Position numbers and translations under genes: made by a program. From Methanobacteriota archaeon (GTDB taxonomy: Archaea > Methanobacteriota > Methanobacteria > Methanobacteriales > Methanobacteriaceae), in NCBI GenBank assembly GCA_023411115.1, contig JAEYPF010000010.1, positions 481,830 to 545,829 on the forward strand: a stretch of DNA of 64,000 bases, read 5' to 3'. Below, in pieces: positions 53,786-63,352 of the stretch. The notes beneath the pieces are model-generated. The model saw only the letters and a program-made list of their open reading frames with translations. It did no database searches and was not told the origin of the DNA. Numbering within the stretch: position 1 is the first letter of the stretch; each line of letters starts with the position of its first letter.

Positions 53786-54319
53786 TTATTCCCGACTTAC
53801 AAGATATATTCCATCCTGGAATACCCTTGGATCTCTTCCCTTTATTTTAGTAGCCTGTTCCAAATTGGCCATTGTTTGTCCAACATCCTCTTTATTGATA
53901 CCGGTGACAACTACTTCATCACCTTTTACCTGGACCTTGGCACTTCCTACAATCTTAGCAGTTCTAGGATATCTTTCACCGAGGAAATTTTCTATTGTAA
54001 CTTTATCTCCAGCGGCTTTTACTGTCATAGGGAAGTGAGCATAAACTATTTTCATGTTATAAGTAAATCCGTCTGTTAATCCTATTATCATGTTGTCAAT
54101 ATGGGATTTTATAGTTCCAAGCATTGCTTTATCCTTTTTTTTAGGGAAATTAGCCTCTAATACTACGTTACCATTGTCCTTTTTTATTACAACATTAGGA
54201 TAGTTAAATTTCCTTGAGAGCTGTCCTTTTGATCCCTTTATAGTCACTTCTTTTTCTATAGTGACATCGATACCCTCAGGAATAGGAATTTCCTCTCTAA
54301 GGACTACTGCCTCAACCAT
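53786..54319 (-). CDS. rpl6: 50S ribosomal protein L6
   Basis: A 177-residue L6 (L9e family): EIPIPEGIDVTIEKEVTIKG, YAHFPMTVKAAGDKVTIENF, GERYPRTAKIVGSAKVQVKG and the end RDPRVFQDGIYLVSRE. Two L6 alpha-beta domains, normal length. Confidence 0.97.
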   Translation of the reverse strand: MVEAVVLREEIPIPEGIDVTIEKEVTIKGSKGQLSRKFNYPNVVIKKDNGNVVLEANFPKKKDKAMLGTIKSHIDNMIIGLTDGFTYNMKIVYAHFPMTVKAAGDKVTIENFLGERYPRTAKIVGSAKVQVKGDEVVVTGINKEDVGQTMANLEQATKIKGRDPRVFQDGIYLVSRE

Positions 54320-54334
54320 TTTATCACCTGTAAT

Positions 54335-54724
54335 TTAGTAAACATATACTAAGAGCCTACCGCCAATTCCCTTGTCCTTTGCATCTTTATGAGTCATGAT
54401 TCCTTCTGGTGTTGTGAGGATCATAATTCCAAAGTTTTTAGATGGCAGGTATCTCTTTTCAAATTTTTCAAATTCATCCTTTTTAACTGCGTGTCTCGGC
54501 TTTATAACACCGCATTTGTTTATATTTCCTTCAAGTTCTACTATGAACTGTCCAGCTTTGTTATCATCGACAAATTCAAATTCGCCGATATATCCTTCCT
54601 TTTGCATTGTTCTCAAAACACGCCCAATCATCTTGGATGCTGGAGAAATTTTACATCTTTTATTTCCCTGCATTTCATTGTTTCTCATGTTTGTAAGCGC
54701 GTTTGCTAGAGGATCCATAAGCAC
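54335..54724 (-). CDS. rps8: 30S ribosomal protein S8
   Basis: A 129-residue archaeal S8: MDPLANALTNMRNNEMQGNK and the C-terminal GIMILTTPEGIMTHKDAKDK. The start is a choice: GTG 54724 has GGGGTG 6 nt upstream and gives M-L-M-D-P-L, close to archaeal homologues (M-x-L-M-D-P-L); ATG 54718 is the alternative. Confidence 0.95.
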   Translation of the reverse strand: MLMDPLANALTNMRNNEMQGNKRCKISPASKMIGRVLRTMQKEGYIGEFEFVDDNKAGQFIVELEGNINKCGVIKPRHAVKKDEFEKFEKRYLPSKNFGIMILTTPEGIMTHKDAKDKGIGGRLLVYVY

Positions 54725-54736
54725 GAATAACACCCC

Positions 54737-54880
54737 TTAATTATATTTTTTAAATCCTATTTTGTGTGCGAGTTCTCTGAAGCATTGTCTGCATAACATA
54801 AGCCCATATCTTCTAACCAATGCAGAGTGATCGCCGCATCTTCTACATTCTCTTGATGCTTTTCCGTATTTTCTTGGCAA
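54737..54880 (-). CDS. rps14: 30S ribosomal protein S14, zinc type
   Basis: A 47-residue protein: MPRKYGKASRECRRCGDHSA, then LVRRYGLMLCRQCFRELAHK and IGFKKYN. CRRC and CRQC bind zinc. It starts with TTG, supported by AGGTGA 4 nt upstream, and the stop TAA is part of TAAGGGGTG that serves rps8. Located between rpl5 and rps8 as usual. Confidence 0.96.
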   Translation of the reverse strand: MPRKYGKASRECRRCGDHSALVRRYGLMLCRQCFRELAHKIGFKKYN

Positions 54881-54888
54881 ATTATCAC

Positions 54889-55395
54889 CTATTTTATCTT
54901 AACCTGGAAATTTTCCTTCATAAATTCCATAGTTTCATCTTTTGTTACCATATGTCTGTTATGAATTTTTTTCCTCTGGATTTTCCTTCTTTTTATCCTG
55001 TAACCTGGCTTTTCAAATGTTACGGAAACATTCATTCCAAATATACCTATATCTGGATCGTAACGCATTCCTGGAATGTCTATGTGTTCATTTATTCCAA
55101 ATGAAACATTACCCTGAGCATCGAACTGGCCTGATTTTAATCTGTTCTCAATACCATCCAGTACCATTTTAATAGCTTTATTAGCTTTTTCGCCCCGCAG
55201 TGTAACTTTACATGCTATGGGTTGCCCTTTCCTAATACCAAATTCAGGATTTGTGACTTTAGAATAAGTACGTACAGGTTGCTGTTCTGTTATGCTTGTA
55301 AGTAACTTTTCAGCCCTTGCAAGCCTTTCTCCACTTTCACCTACACCAATGTTAATGGTTGCCTTGGCTATTTTTACTTCTTCCATAGGGTTCAT
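54889..55395 (-). CDS. rpl5: 50S ribosomal protein L5
   Basis: A 168-residue archaeal L5 (L11e family), binds 5S rRNA: MNPMEEVKIAKATINIGVGE, SGERLARAEKLLTSITEQQP and FGINEHIDIPGMRYDPDIGI. ATG 55395 has GGAGGT 6 nt upstream, within the end of rps4e. Confidence 0.97.
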   Translation of the reverse strand: MNPMEEVKIAKATINIGVGESGERLARAEKLLTSITEQQPVRTYSKVTNPEFGIRKGQPIACKVTLRGEKANKAIKMVLDGIENRLKSGQFDAQGNVSFGINEHIDIPGMRYDPDIGIFGMNVSVTFEKPGYRIKRRKIQRKKIHNRHMVTKDETMEFMKENFQVKIK

Positions 55396-56124
55396 TTATT
55401 TACCTCCAGGAAGTGTAATTGCTGCTTCTTCTTTACCTATTACAAAAACATAGTCTTTTAAGGTAAGGAATACTTTCTTATTTTCTGTTTCCATTTCAAC
55501 AGTGTTAGGCATTGATGATTTTGTTATATTAATTTCTTTTATTCGACCAATTTCACCTATGTGTTTTCCGCCAGTTATAAGACCAATTGTATCTTTTTCA
55601 AATACGATTCTTTCAGAAACATCCTGGTCTGGAACTTTAAGAACAACTACATCCCCAACTTTATATTCACCATCTACCAGACAGTTTCTACCGTCATGGA
55701 GATTAAGCTGATTTTTTCCGCCTTTTATTGTAGTTTTATCCACAATTTTACAGAGTTTAAAGTCCTTATTCTCTGCAGCTATTGGGTGAAGTATTAATCT
55801 TCCTTTTTCATCTGGTAAAACCCTGAAAACACTTTCAGATTTTGGAATTTCAATTACATCCATAAATCCAACAGGAAACTTGTAATCTTTCCTTACTCTT
55901 CCATCTACAAGAATCTCACCATTGTTTATAATTCTTTTTGCTTCTCTTGAGTTATCTGCAACTCCAAGAATATCACGAACTACAAGAAGTAAAGGTAATG
56001 ATTCTTCTATAGCATGAGGACCTGCATTTGGTTTAACAGTCCATTTATTTTCCTTTGGATGAATTGGCCAGTGTTTTGGCGCTTTAAAACGCTTGAGATG
56101 TTTTCTTGATCCCATTATTGCCAT
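55396..56124 (-). CDS. rps4e: 30S ribosomal protein S4e
   Basis: A 242-residue S4e: MAIMGSRKHLKRFKAPKHWP, an S4-type RNA-binding domain (LGVADNSREAKRIINNGEIL), central S4e domain (LILHPIAAENKDFKLCKIVD) and KOW domain (GGKHIGEIGRIKEIN). Directly adjacent to rpl5 and 1 nt after rpl24. Confidence 0.97.
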   Translation of the reverse strand: MAIMGSRKHLKRFKAPKHWPIHPKENKWTVKPNAGPHAIEESLPLLLVVRDILGVADNSREAKRIINNGEILVDGRVRKDYKFPVGFMDVIEIPKSESVFRVLPDEKGRLILHPIAAENKDFKLCKIVDKTTIKGGKNQLNLHDGRNCLVDGEYKVGDVVVLKVPDQDVSERIVFEKDTIGLITGGKHIGEIGRIKEINITKSSMPNTVEMETENKKVFLTLKDYVFVIGKEEAAITLPGGK

Positions 56125-56125
56125 T

Positions 56126-56479
56126 TTATCCCTTCCTCTCCATTATTTGATTTCTTTCTTCATCATCAAGATCCAGTTCAACTATCCTTAGTTTAGATGG
56201 ATGTATTGAATGAAATACCTGATTCCCGTCAGGTTTTTGTACTGAAACTCCTTCCACTATAACCCTGTAATTTTTAAGGTCAACTTTTTCCACTTTTCCT
56301 TCGTGATCTTTAAAGTCGCCACGCATTACCTGTACAGTGTCACCTTTTTTAACAGGAATGGATCTTTTTCCGTGTTGATCCCTAAGTTCCTTACTTAATG
56401 CTACGCTCATTAATTTATGGCGTATATGTAAAGGTGCTTTGTAGAGGAGTTTCCTCTGTTTTCTTGGTTGTTTTGACAT
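56126..56479 (-). CDS. rpl24: 50S ribosomal protein L24
   Basis: A 117-residue archaeal L24 (L26e family): QPRKQRKLLYKAPLHIRHKL and the KOW motif VKKGDTVQVMRGDFKDHEGK, VEKVDLKNYRVIVEGVSVQK. Normal length; separated from rps4e by 1 nt. Confidence 0.97.
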   Translation of the reverse strand: MSKQPRKQRKLLYKAPLHIRHKLMSVALSKELRDQHGKRSIPVKKGDTVQVMRGDFKDHEGKVEKVDLKNYRVIVEGVSVQKPDGNQVFHSIHPSKLRIVELDLDDEERNQIMERKG

Positions 56480-56492
56480 TATATCACCCTAA

Positions 56493-56891
56493 TTAAACTA
56501 TTGTACTTGCAGCGCTTCCTATACTCGGCCATCTTTCAGCTGCTTCTTTTGCAACTGGACCTCTAACTTCAGAACCCTTTAAAACACCTTCAGGGCTAAT
56601 TATAACTGCTGCATTATCTTCAAATTTAACCCTTAAGCCATCTGCTCTTTTGTATTCTTTTTTCTGCCTTACGACCACTGCAGTCATGACTTCTTTCCTC
56701 ATGTCTACAGTTCCTTTTTTAACAGAAACGATGATCATATCGCCGACGCCAGCAGTTGCAAGTCTTCTTCTTACACCTTTGTATCCTTTAACAGACACAA
56801 TTTCAACTTCCCTTGCACCAGTATTGTCAACGCACTGAAGTCTGGCGCCTATTGGTAAAACTCTTGTAACATTGGAAGTCATAGCCTTCAT
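56493..56891 (-). CDS. rpl14: 50S ribosomal protein L14
   Basis: A 132-residue L14 (L23e family): VTRVLPIGARLQCVDNTGAR, GVGDMIIVSVKKGTVDMRKE and SEVRGPVAKEAAERWPSIGS. GGGAG precedes ATG 56891, which abuts the rps17 stop. Confidence 0.97.
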   Translation of the reverse strand: MKAMTSNVTRVLPIGARLQCVDNTGAREVEIVSVKGYKGVRRRLATAGVGDMIIVSVKKGTVDMRKEVMTAVVVRQKKEYKRADGLRVKFEDNAAVIISPEGVLKGSEVRGPVAKEAAERWPSIGSAASTIV

Positions 56892-57212
56892 TTACTTATC
56901 TCCCTTAACTTCTACAACCACAAAATATTTTGTTTTACTTAGTGGCCTGCATTCTGCAATTTTAACTGCATCGCCTACATTTACCTGAATACAGTCAGGT
57001 AGGTGTGCTTGTATTTTTGATTTCCTTTTTTCATATCGTTCGTATTTTTGAATAAATTTGTAAAAACTTCTTTCTACAGTGATTGTCCTTTCTGCCTTGT
57101 TACTTGTAACTATGCCTTCTAATACTTGGCCTCTTACAGGAAGAGTTCCATGAAATGGGCAATTAGGATCTTCACATTTTTCTTTAGGTTCTGTAACTTC
57201 GATACCTATCAT
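56892..57212 (-). CDS. rps17: 30S ribosomal protein S17
   Basis: A 106-residue archaeal S17 with the N-terminal CEDPNCPFHGTLPVRGQVLE (Cys pair and His, absent from bacteria) and VGDAVKIAECRPLSKTKYFV. Follows rnp1 after 4 nt. Confidence 0.97.
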   Translation of the reverse strand: MIGIEVTEPKEKCEDPNCPFHGTLPVRGQVLEGIVTSNKAERTITVERSFYKFIQKYERYEKRKSKIQAHLPDCIQVNVGDAVKIAECRPLSKTKYFVVVEVKGDK

Positions 57213-57216
57213 GTTA

Positions 57217-57498
57217 TCACCAAAATTTCCTGAATTTCTTTTTTATCCTATCTTCAGGGCGAGCAATGATAATCTTACCCTCTATTTCAACAACATTGCC
57301 ATCAGGCAAATAAAAATGAAAAGTTGCAACTCCTTTAGGTACTATTTTTTCAGTTTTATCCGTTTCAATCAGGATAGTATTTTTAGTTTCATCAACAACT
57401 TTTCCTTCAATTCCAGTAAATCCTTCATGAGTGCTGTTAACAACTTTAACAAAGAGTCCAACTAACTCATGACGAAATATGTTTTTTGGAGTTATCAT
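57217..57498 (-). CDS. rnp1: Ribonuclease P protein component 1 (Rpp29/Pop4)
   Basis: A 93-residue Sm-like barrel protein of RNase P: MITPKNIFRHELVGLFVKVV, GIEGKVVDETKNTILIETDK and GKIIIARPEDRIKKKFRKFW. ATG 57498 was chosen from homologues, which start at MITPxNI; the frame stays open 73 codons further upstream, but that part is minihairpin sequence and has no Rpp29 similarity. No strong ribosome site is seen, perhaps because the upstream spacer was rearranged. Confidence 0.92.
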   Translation of the reverse strand: MITPKNIFRHELVGLFVKVVNSTHEGFTGIEGKVVDETKNTILIETDKTEKIVPKGVATFHFYLPDGNVVEIEGKIIIARPEDRIKKKFRKFW

Positions 57499-57571
57499 TC
57501 TTTTAACGCGTTGAAAGCCTATTACTTTGCTAGCATTCAGAACTTTCGAAAATTTTTTAATTTTCACATGT

Positions 57572-57885
57572 TTGTGAAATTTTATTTCACAACCGGAAAA
57601 ATTCGTAGAATTTTTCCATGCCCCCAAATTAAAAATTTTGAGGGATTTGCATGCTTCATTCTGTGGCAGCAAAAACGTAGTTTTTGCATGTTTGCGAAAC
57701 ATGGTTCGCAACAGCAAAAAATCTTAGATTTGCATGCAGTCCAGATAGCTTAGACTCTGATTAATCAATAGATTTTATGATCTCAAACCTGCAAAATTTC
57801 TCATTTTGCATCCGAAAATCTATGATTTTCGATGGTTCTGTAAAATCCGAAGCCCCAAAATTCAAAGAATTTTGAGGGATTTTAC
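57572..57885. repeat. Minihairpin array between sui1 and rnp1
   Basis: Perfect stems with 3-nt loops at 57572-57592, 57595-57617, 57669-57687, 57813-57831 and 57856-57874 (8-10 bp), the last enclosed by an outer stem 57840-57848/57877-57885. TTGCGAA/TTCGCAA (57692-57711), GCAAAAT/ATTTTGC (57791-57808) and other imperfect ones add to it. The 429-bp gap interrupts an otherwise tight ribosomal operon; no gene is seen in it. Confidence 0.85.
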
Positions 57886-57927
57886 AAACCCAGAAAAACC
57901 TGCGATTTTTCGTTGGTCCTGCAAAAT

Positions 57928-58233
57928 TTACCTTATTTCTATTGTATCTGAAGAAAAACCCATATTAGCCAGAACCTGTTTGACCTTCTGTTTATGATCC
58001 CCTTGAAGTTCAATCTGGCCTTTTTTAGCTGTTCCTCCACAGGCGCATTTTGCCTTAAGTTCTTTTGTTAGTTCCCTAATATCGATATCGTGCTCATCTA
58101 TACCTTCTACGATGGTCATAAGCTTTCCGAATCGCCTTCTTACTGTGTATACTTTAACTTTTTGAATTTCTCGAGCTATTTCCTCACAGACGCAAAGTTC
58201 TTCTGGAAGACCACATATCTCACAGACTTTCAT
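57928..58233 (-). CDS. sui1: Translation initiation factor aSUI1 (eIF1 homologue)
   Basis: A 101-residue protein. An N-terminal Cys cluster CEICGLPEELCVCEE may bind zinc; the SUI1 fold reads GKLMTIVEGIDEHDIDIREL, KCACGGTAKKGQIELQGDHK and QVLANMGFSSDTIEIR. It monitors start-codon selection on the small subunit. GGGAG precedes the ATG. Located between rpl29 and rnp1 as in other archaea. Confidence 0.95.
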   Translation of the reverse strand: MKVCEICGLPEELCVCEEIAREIQKVKVYTVRRRFGKLMTIVEGIDEHDIDIRELTKELKAKCACGGTAKKGQIELQGDHKQKVKQVLANMGFSSDTIEIR

Positions 58234-58238
58234 CTATT

Positions 58239-58445
58239 TTACTTCTCCCTCTGTTTTTCGTTTATTATGGTAAGGACACGTGCAATTGTTCTTTTAAGTT
58301 CTTTGATCTTTCCTGGATTTTCATAAACTCCAGCTGCAGAACTTTTTGAAATATTTTTTGCATATTCTGCTTTGAGTTCATCCAGTTTTTTCTGGATGTC
58401 CTCGATTTCCATTTCACGTATTTCTTTGCTCCTTAATATTACCAT
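58239..58445 (-). CDS. rpl29: 50S ribosomal protein L29
   Basis: A 68-residue two-helix protein: MVILRSKEIREMEIEDIQKK, LDELKAEYAKNISKSSAAGV, NPGKIKELKRTIARVLTIIN. Normal length, 5 nt before sui1. Confidence 0.97.
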   Translation of the reverse strand: MVILRSKEIREMEIEDIQKKLDELKAEYAKNISKSSAAGVYENPGKIKELKRTIARVLTIINEKQREK

Positions 58446-58484
58446 GTTATTCCATCCTTTTATATTTATGCATATGCAATATTT

Positions 58485-59462
58485 CTATTCTGGCTTTTCT
58501 GGCTCTTCTTCTGTTTCTTTTGATTCTTCTTCGCTTTTTTCACTTGCTTCTTCTGATTTTTCTGGTTCTTCTTGTGTTTCTTCGCTTTCTTCACTTGCTT
58601 CTTCTGGCTCTTCTGACTCTTCCTGTGCTTCTTCTGGCTCTTCTTCTGTTTCTTTTGATTCTTCTTCGCTTTCTTCACTTGCTTCTTCTGATTTTTCTGG
58701 CTCTTCACTTGTTTCTTCTATTTCTTCACTAGTTTCGTCAGCTGTTTCTTCTTCAATTTCCTCTGAAATTGAACTAGGTTCTGCTTCTTCAGTTTTGGAT
58801 TCTTCAGTTTCCTTGACTTCTTCTGTTTCTAAAGTTTCTAAGGTTGTATCAACTTCTGGTTCTTCAACTTCAACCTTTAGAATATCAACTTTATCAGGTA
58901 AAACCATTCCCGGAGGCATGATTCTAACATATATTCCCAGAACTCCTGGTTTCAATTGAACTGTCGCAAATCCTTTTTTTACAAATCTAGTGGATGGCTC
59001 ACCACATTTTTTAAGGTATCCATCGTTGAATTTTGCAGTCGCAGATCTTGCACCTCTTATTTTACCAGAAATTGTAACTTCGACACCCTGGGCTCCAGCA
59101 CCCATAATTCTTCTAAGTGCTGTGTATGCAACTCTTCTAAAGTGCATTCCACGCTGCAGCATTGCTGCAATCTTGTGGGCCATTATTTTTGGGTTAAGTT
59201 CTGGAACATCCACTTCTTTAACTTCTACCTGAGGATTTTCAAGCCCATAATTTGTTTTTAAATTTTGAGTTATGTTACGGACGGTTTTTCCACCTCTTCC
59301 TATAACCATACCTGGACGTTCTGCATAAACAACAACCATTGTACCTAGAGGAGTTATTTGGATTTCCATTCCACCATATCCGGCCCTTTCAAGCTCATTT
59401 TCAAGGTATTCATCGATCCTTGTCCTTTTAAGACCTTCTGTAACAAAATCTTTTTCAATCAT
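58485..59462 (-). CDS. rps3: 30S ribosomal protein S3 with a long acidic repeat tail
   Basis: A 325-residue S3. Residues 1-205 are ordinary: KH domain with VVVYAERPGMVIGRGGKTVR and C-terminal domain ALRRIMGAGAQGVEVTISGK. The last 115 or so residues are a low-complexity tail rich in Glu, Ser, Thr and Pro, with repeated units such as EEPEKSEEASE and EEESKETEEEPE. Archaeal S3 is usually 210-260 residues with a short acidic end, so this tail is large. The DNA is internally repetitive (58490-58710), which suggests growth by slippage. Confidence 0.96.
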   Translation of the reverse strand: MIEKDFVTEGLKRTRIDEYLENELERAGYGGMEIQITPLGTMVVVYAERPGMVIGRGGKTVRNITQNLKTNYGLENPQVEVKEVDVPELNPKIMAHKIAAMLQRGMHFRRVAYTALRRIMGAGAQGVEVTISGKIRGARSATAKFNDGYLKKCGEPSTRFVKKGFATVQLKPGVLGIYVRIMPPGMVLPDKVDILKVEVEEPEVDTTLETLETEEVKETEESKTEEAEPSSISEEIEEETADETSEEIEETSEEPEKSEEASEESEEESKETEEEPEEAQEESEEPEEASEESEETQEEPEKSEEASEKSEEESKETEEEPEKPE

Positions 59463-59468
59463 GTAATT

Positions 59469-59927
59469 CTATGCCTCCCCTAGAACTATCTGTACGTGTG
59501 TAGTTGGTGTGTTAAATGGACTTGCTCTTCCAAAAGCCCTTGGAGTCCATCCACGTATTATATATCCTCTGTGGCTGGATATATGCATTATTTTGAGATT
59601 TTCTGTATCAAGGCCTTTATATTCAGCGTTTGCTTCAGCACTCTGGAGCACGTCGAGAATCTGTTTGGCAGCTTTAACTGGATATCTACCAGTTGGCCAT
59701 CCCTGCAGTCCTCTTCTGTGACCTACTTTTTTGTTATGCTTTTTAAACGGAACTGCTTTTTTCATTTCAATTACGTCTTCAAGATAATCCTTTGCGTTTT
59801 CTACATTCATTCCTCTTATCTTGTTACATATCTCAACAGCATGTTTTGGAGAGATCTTAAGAGATCTACCAAGAGCTTTTGCTGTTTTAGCCTTGTCATC
59901 TGTAAAAGCGTAGTTAATCTTTGCCAT
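59469..59927 (-). CDS. rpl22: 50S ribosomal protein L22
   Basis: A 152-residue archaeal L22 (L17e family): KAKTAKALGRSLKISPKHAV, KVGHRRGLQGWPTGRYPVKA, and the exit-tunnel hairpin RGYIIRGWTPRAFGRASPFN. Normal length. Confidence 0.97.
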   Translation of the reverse strand: MAKINYAFTDDKAKTAKALGRSLKISPKHAVEICNKIRGMNVENAKDYLEDVIEMKKAVPFKKHNKKVGHRRGLQGWPTGRYPVKAAKQILDVLQSAEANAEYKGLDTENLKIMHISSHRGYIIRGWTPRAFGRASPFNTPTTHVQIVLGEA

Positions 59928-59939
59928 TGTATTCTCTCC

Positions 59940-60350
59940 TTATTTAAGAGGTACGAACATAGATGACCTTGTAGCACCCATTCCCGGATCTCCGTGTTCA
60001 ACTCGTTTTCTTGTAGGTGCAAATTCCCCAAAGTAACATCCAATCATTTCTGGCTGTATTGTAACTTCGGTGAATTCCTTCCCGTTGTAGATTCCAAATG
60101 TTATCCCAACCATTTCTGGAAGCACAATCATGTCCCTACAGTGGGTTTTAATTATTTGAGGTCTTCCGCCCTTGTTTTCGTTCTTTTTTAATTTTCTTAT
60201 CTTCTCGAGTACTTTCTTCTGCCTTGGTAAAAATCCTCTTTTTAAAGATCTCCTCTGCCTTGACGGGAATAGATCTATAACGTTATCCAAAGGCATCTGT
60301 TGTAACTCTTCTAGAGTATAACCGCGATATACAAATTCTTTTCTAGCCAA
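59940..60350 (-). CDS. rps19: 30S ribosomal protein S19
   Basis: A 136-residue archaeal S19 (S15e family): EFVYRGYTLEELQQMPLDNV, RQRRSLKRGFLPRQKKVLEK and GCYFGEFAPTRKRVEHGDPG. The start is TTG with GGAGGAG upstream. Confidence 0.97.
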   Translation of the reverse strand: MARKEFVYRGYTLEELQQMPLDNVIDLFPSRQRRSLKRGFLPRQKKVLEKIRKLKKNENKGGRPQIIKTHCRDMIVLPEMVGITFGIYNGKEFTEVTIQPEMIGCYFGEFAPTRKRVEHGDPGMGATRSSMFVPLK

Positions 60351-60404
60351 TTAGTCTCCTCCTTATAGCTTATTTTTAATTCCCTTTTTTCAAATATCTT
60401 AATT

Positions 60405-61130
60405 TTATCTTCTTTTCCCTGTTCTTTTAGCAGCAATTGAACCGACTTTTCTTCCTGGTGGCGCGTGTCTTGAAACTGTGGTTGGCCTTCCTGGATGCTG
60501 TCTGTTTCCACCACCGTGTGGGTGATCTACAGCATTCATTGCTACTCCTCTAACACTAACATTCTTTTTACCCTTCGCATTTAAAGCGTAGAATCTGTTT
60601 CCTGCTTTAAGGAATGGTTTTTCCTTCCTTCCTCCTCCAGCTACAACTCCTATTGTTGCTCTGCAGGCAGGGTTGAATGCTTTTAATTCTCCAGATGGCA
60701 ATTCGACGATTGCCTTTCCTACATCATGGGTTATTAAAGAAGCGTAAGTACCAGATGACTTAACGAATTTTCCGCCGTCTCCTGGATTTTTTTCAAGATT
60801 ATATAATGGTGTACCTTCCGGAATCTGTGCAAGTGGCAGTGCATTTCCAGCTTTTATTGGCGCTGAAGCTCCAAATTCTATGTCATCATTTATTTGTATG
60901 CTTTCAGGTGCTAAAACAAGTAATTTTTCGCCATTTTCAAATTTTACCAATGCTACTGGTGCACTTCTTCCTGGATCATGAATGATATCGGCAATTTTTC
61001 CTTTTAAACTGCCTTCTTTTTCTATATTATCGTATGATCTATATTCGATTTTTCCTTTAAATCGATGAGATGCACTTCTATGAGTAGGGGTTCCCCTTCC
61101 TCTTCTTTGTGATATTAAACGTTTTCCCAT
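60405..61130 (-). CDS. rpl2: 50S ribosomal protein L2
   Basis: A 241-residue L2 (L8e family): MGKRLISQRRGRGTPTHRSA, GRSAPVALVKFENGEKLLVL, and the peptidyl-transferase-proximal VRGVAMNAVDHPHGGGNRQH with the conserved His. Confidence 0.97.
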   Translation of the reverse strand: MGKRLISQRRGRGTPTHRSASHRFKGKIEYRSYDNIEKEGSLKGKIADIIHDPGRSAPVALVKFENGEKLLVLAPESIQINDDIEFGASAPIKAGNALPLAQIPEGTPLYNLEKNPGDGGKFVKSSGTYASLITHDVGKAIVELPSGELKAFNPACRATIGVVAGGGRKEKPFLKAGNRFYALNAKGKKNVSVRGVAMNAVDHPHGGGNRQHPGRPTTVSRHAPPGRKVGSIAAKRTGKRR

Positions 61131-61195
61131 TTTTTATTCCTCCATACATGACCTTTTAAGGTCTTTGCGGATATTGTAATTAATTGTAGTTTGTA

Positions 61196-61456
61196 TTAGA
61201 ATACTCCCATTTTAACTGCTATATCCTCTGCACTGTGTTCTGCTGCCAGTTTAATATAGGCTATTTTTTCACCTTTAGATGTGATTTGAGTATTTACTTT
61301 TTCCACTTTAACAGCGTAAAGGTCTTCAAATGCATTTTTAATTTCAGACTTTCTAGCAGTTCTTGTTACTTTGAAAGTTAGTTCATTATTTTGATCAATT
61401 GCATTCATACTTTTTTCTGTTAAATGTGGTTGTATTATTATTGAATAAGGATCCAT
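61196..61456 (-). CDS. rpl23: 50S ribosomal protein L23
   Basis: An 86-residue L23 at the tunnel exit, the docking point for SRP and the translocon: IIIQPHLTEKSMNAIDQNNE, TFKVTRTARKSEIKNAFEDL, YAVKVEKVNTQITSKGEKIA. Normal length. Confidence 0.97.
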   Translation of the reverse strand: MDPYSIIIQPHLTEKSMNAIDQNNELTFKVTRTARKSEIKNAFEDLYAVKVEKVNTQITSKGEKIAYIKLAAEHSAEDIAVKMGVF

Positions 61457-61474
61457 CTTTACACGTCCTCTAAA

Positions 61475-62257
61475 TTATTGGAATAATTCACCTAACTTTT
61501 CAATTGCAGATTTTGTGTATATTGTAAATCTTCCAGGATGTGTACCCGGAGCTAAAAGCTCGGTATTTAAATTTTCCACAGATACAATATCAACGCCAGG
61601 GTGGTTTCTTGCACCTAAACTTATTCCTTTATCTTCACCGACAACTATGAGTGGTCCTTTTGGCACTTTGTACTTTCTACCCCTCATTTTACCTTTTCCG
61701 GCTCTGATCTTTTTACCTGTTTTGGCTCTGACGATATCGTCCATTATTCCAAGTTTTTTGAATATTTCTCTTGTTTCTTTGGTGTTTTTAATTTTAGCGA
61801 GTTCATCGTCAACCACAAATGGAACCTGAGGTACATTTTCAATTTTGTGTCCTCTATTTTCTACCAGTTCTTTATTTGTAGTTGCAGCAACTGCTGATCT
61901 TATTGCAAGCCTTCTTTCTTTCCTGTTTATTTTCTCATGATAAACCTTCTGAGGCCTTGGTGGGTGTGCTCTCCTACCACCTACAGCTTGAGGTACAAAT
62001 GCTGCTTTGGAACCTGCAGGGTGTCTGCTTCCTTTTACACGCGGCACCATAGCTGCACCACGACCAGAACCATACGATTCAGCAGTAGTTCTTTTTCCTG
62101 CCATAGGATCTGTACCCCATGGTTGGATTCTAGCTGTTTGTGAAGAAATAACTGCTCTTTTAATGATATCTGGTCTGAATTCTTCGTTGAAAATATCAGG
62201 TAGCTTGATTTCGTCTATGACTTCGCCTTCCAATGAATAAACCTTGATTTTTTTCAT
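61475..62257 (-). CDS. rpl4: 50S ribosomal protein L4
   Basis: A 260-residue archaeal L4: MKKIKVYSLEGEVIDEIKLP, the tunnel loop RTTAESYGSGRGAAMVPRVK, GSRHPAGSKAAFVPQAVGGR and GKMRGRKYKVPKGPLIVVGE. Normal archaeal length. Confidence 0.97.
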   Translation of the reverse strand: MKKIKVYSLEGEVIDEIKLPDIFNEEFRPDIIKRAVISSQTARIQPWGTDPMAGKRTTAESYGSGRGAAMVPRVKGSRHPAGSKAAFVPQAVGGRRAHPPRPQKVYHEKINRKERRLAIRSAVAATTNKELVENRGHKIENVPQVPFVVDDELAKIKNTKETREIFKKLGIMDDIVRAKTGKKIRAGKGKMRGRKYKVPKGPLIVVGEDKGISLGARNHPGVDIVSVENLNTELLAPGTHPGRFTIYTKSAIEKLGELFQ

Positions 62258-62298
62258 TTAATATCCCTCTTTAATTTTCCAAACATGAATGATTAATC

Positions 62299-63309
<1,011 letters not shown>

Positions 63310-63352
63310 TTTTAATTTACCTCCTTACTTACAATTCTTTCAATTTTCCGAG

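Noticed and set aside
57499..57717. N-terminal extension of Rnp1 by 73 codons
   Set aside because: The frame is open, but the DNA consists of minihairpins, has no Rpp29 similarity and no ribosome site; homologues start at the MITPKNI methionine.
58372..58959. Long Ser-rich plus-strand frame opposite rps3
   Set aside because: It is the antisense reading of the GAA/TCT-rich acidic tail of S3; the minus-strand gene is certain.
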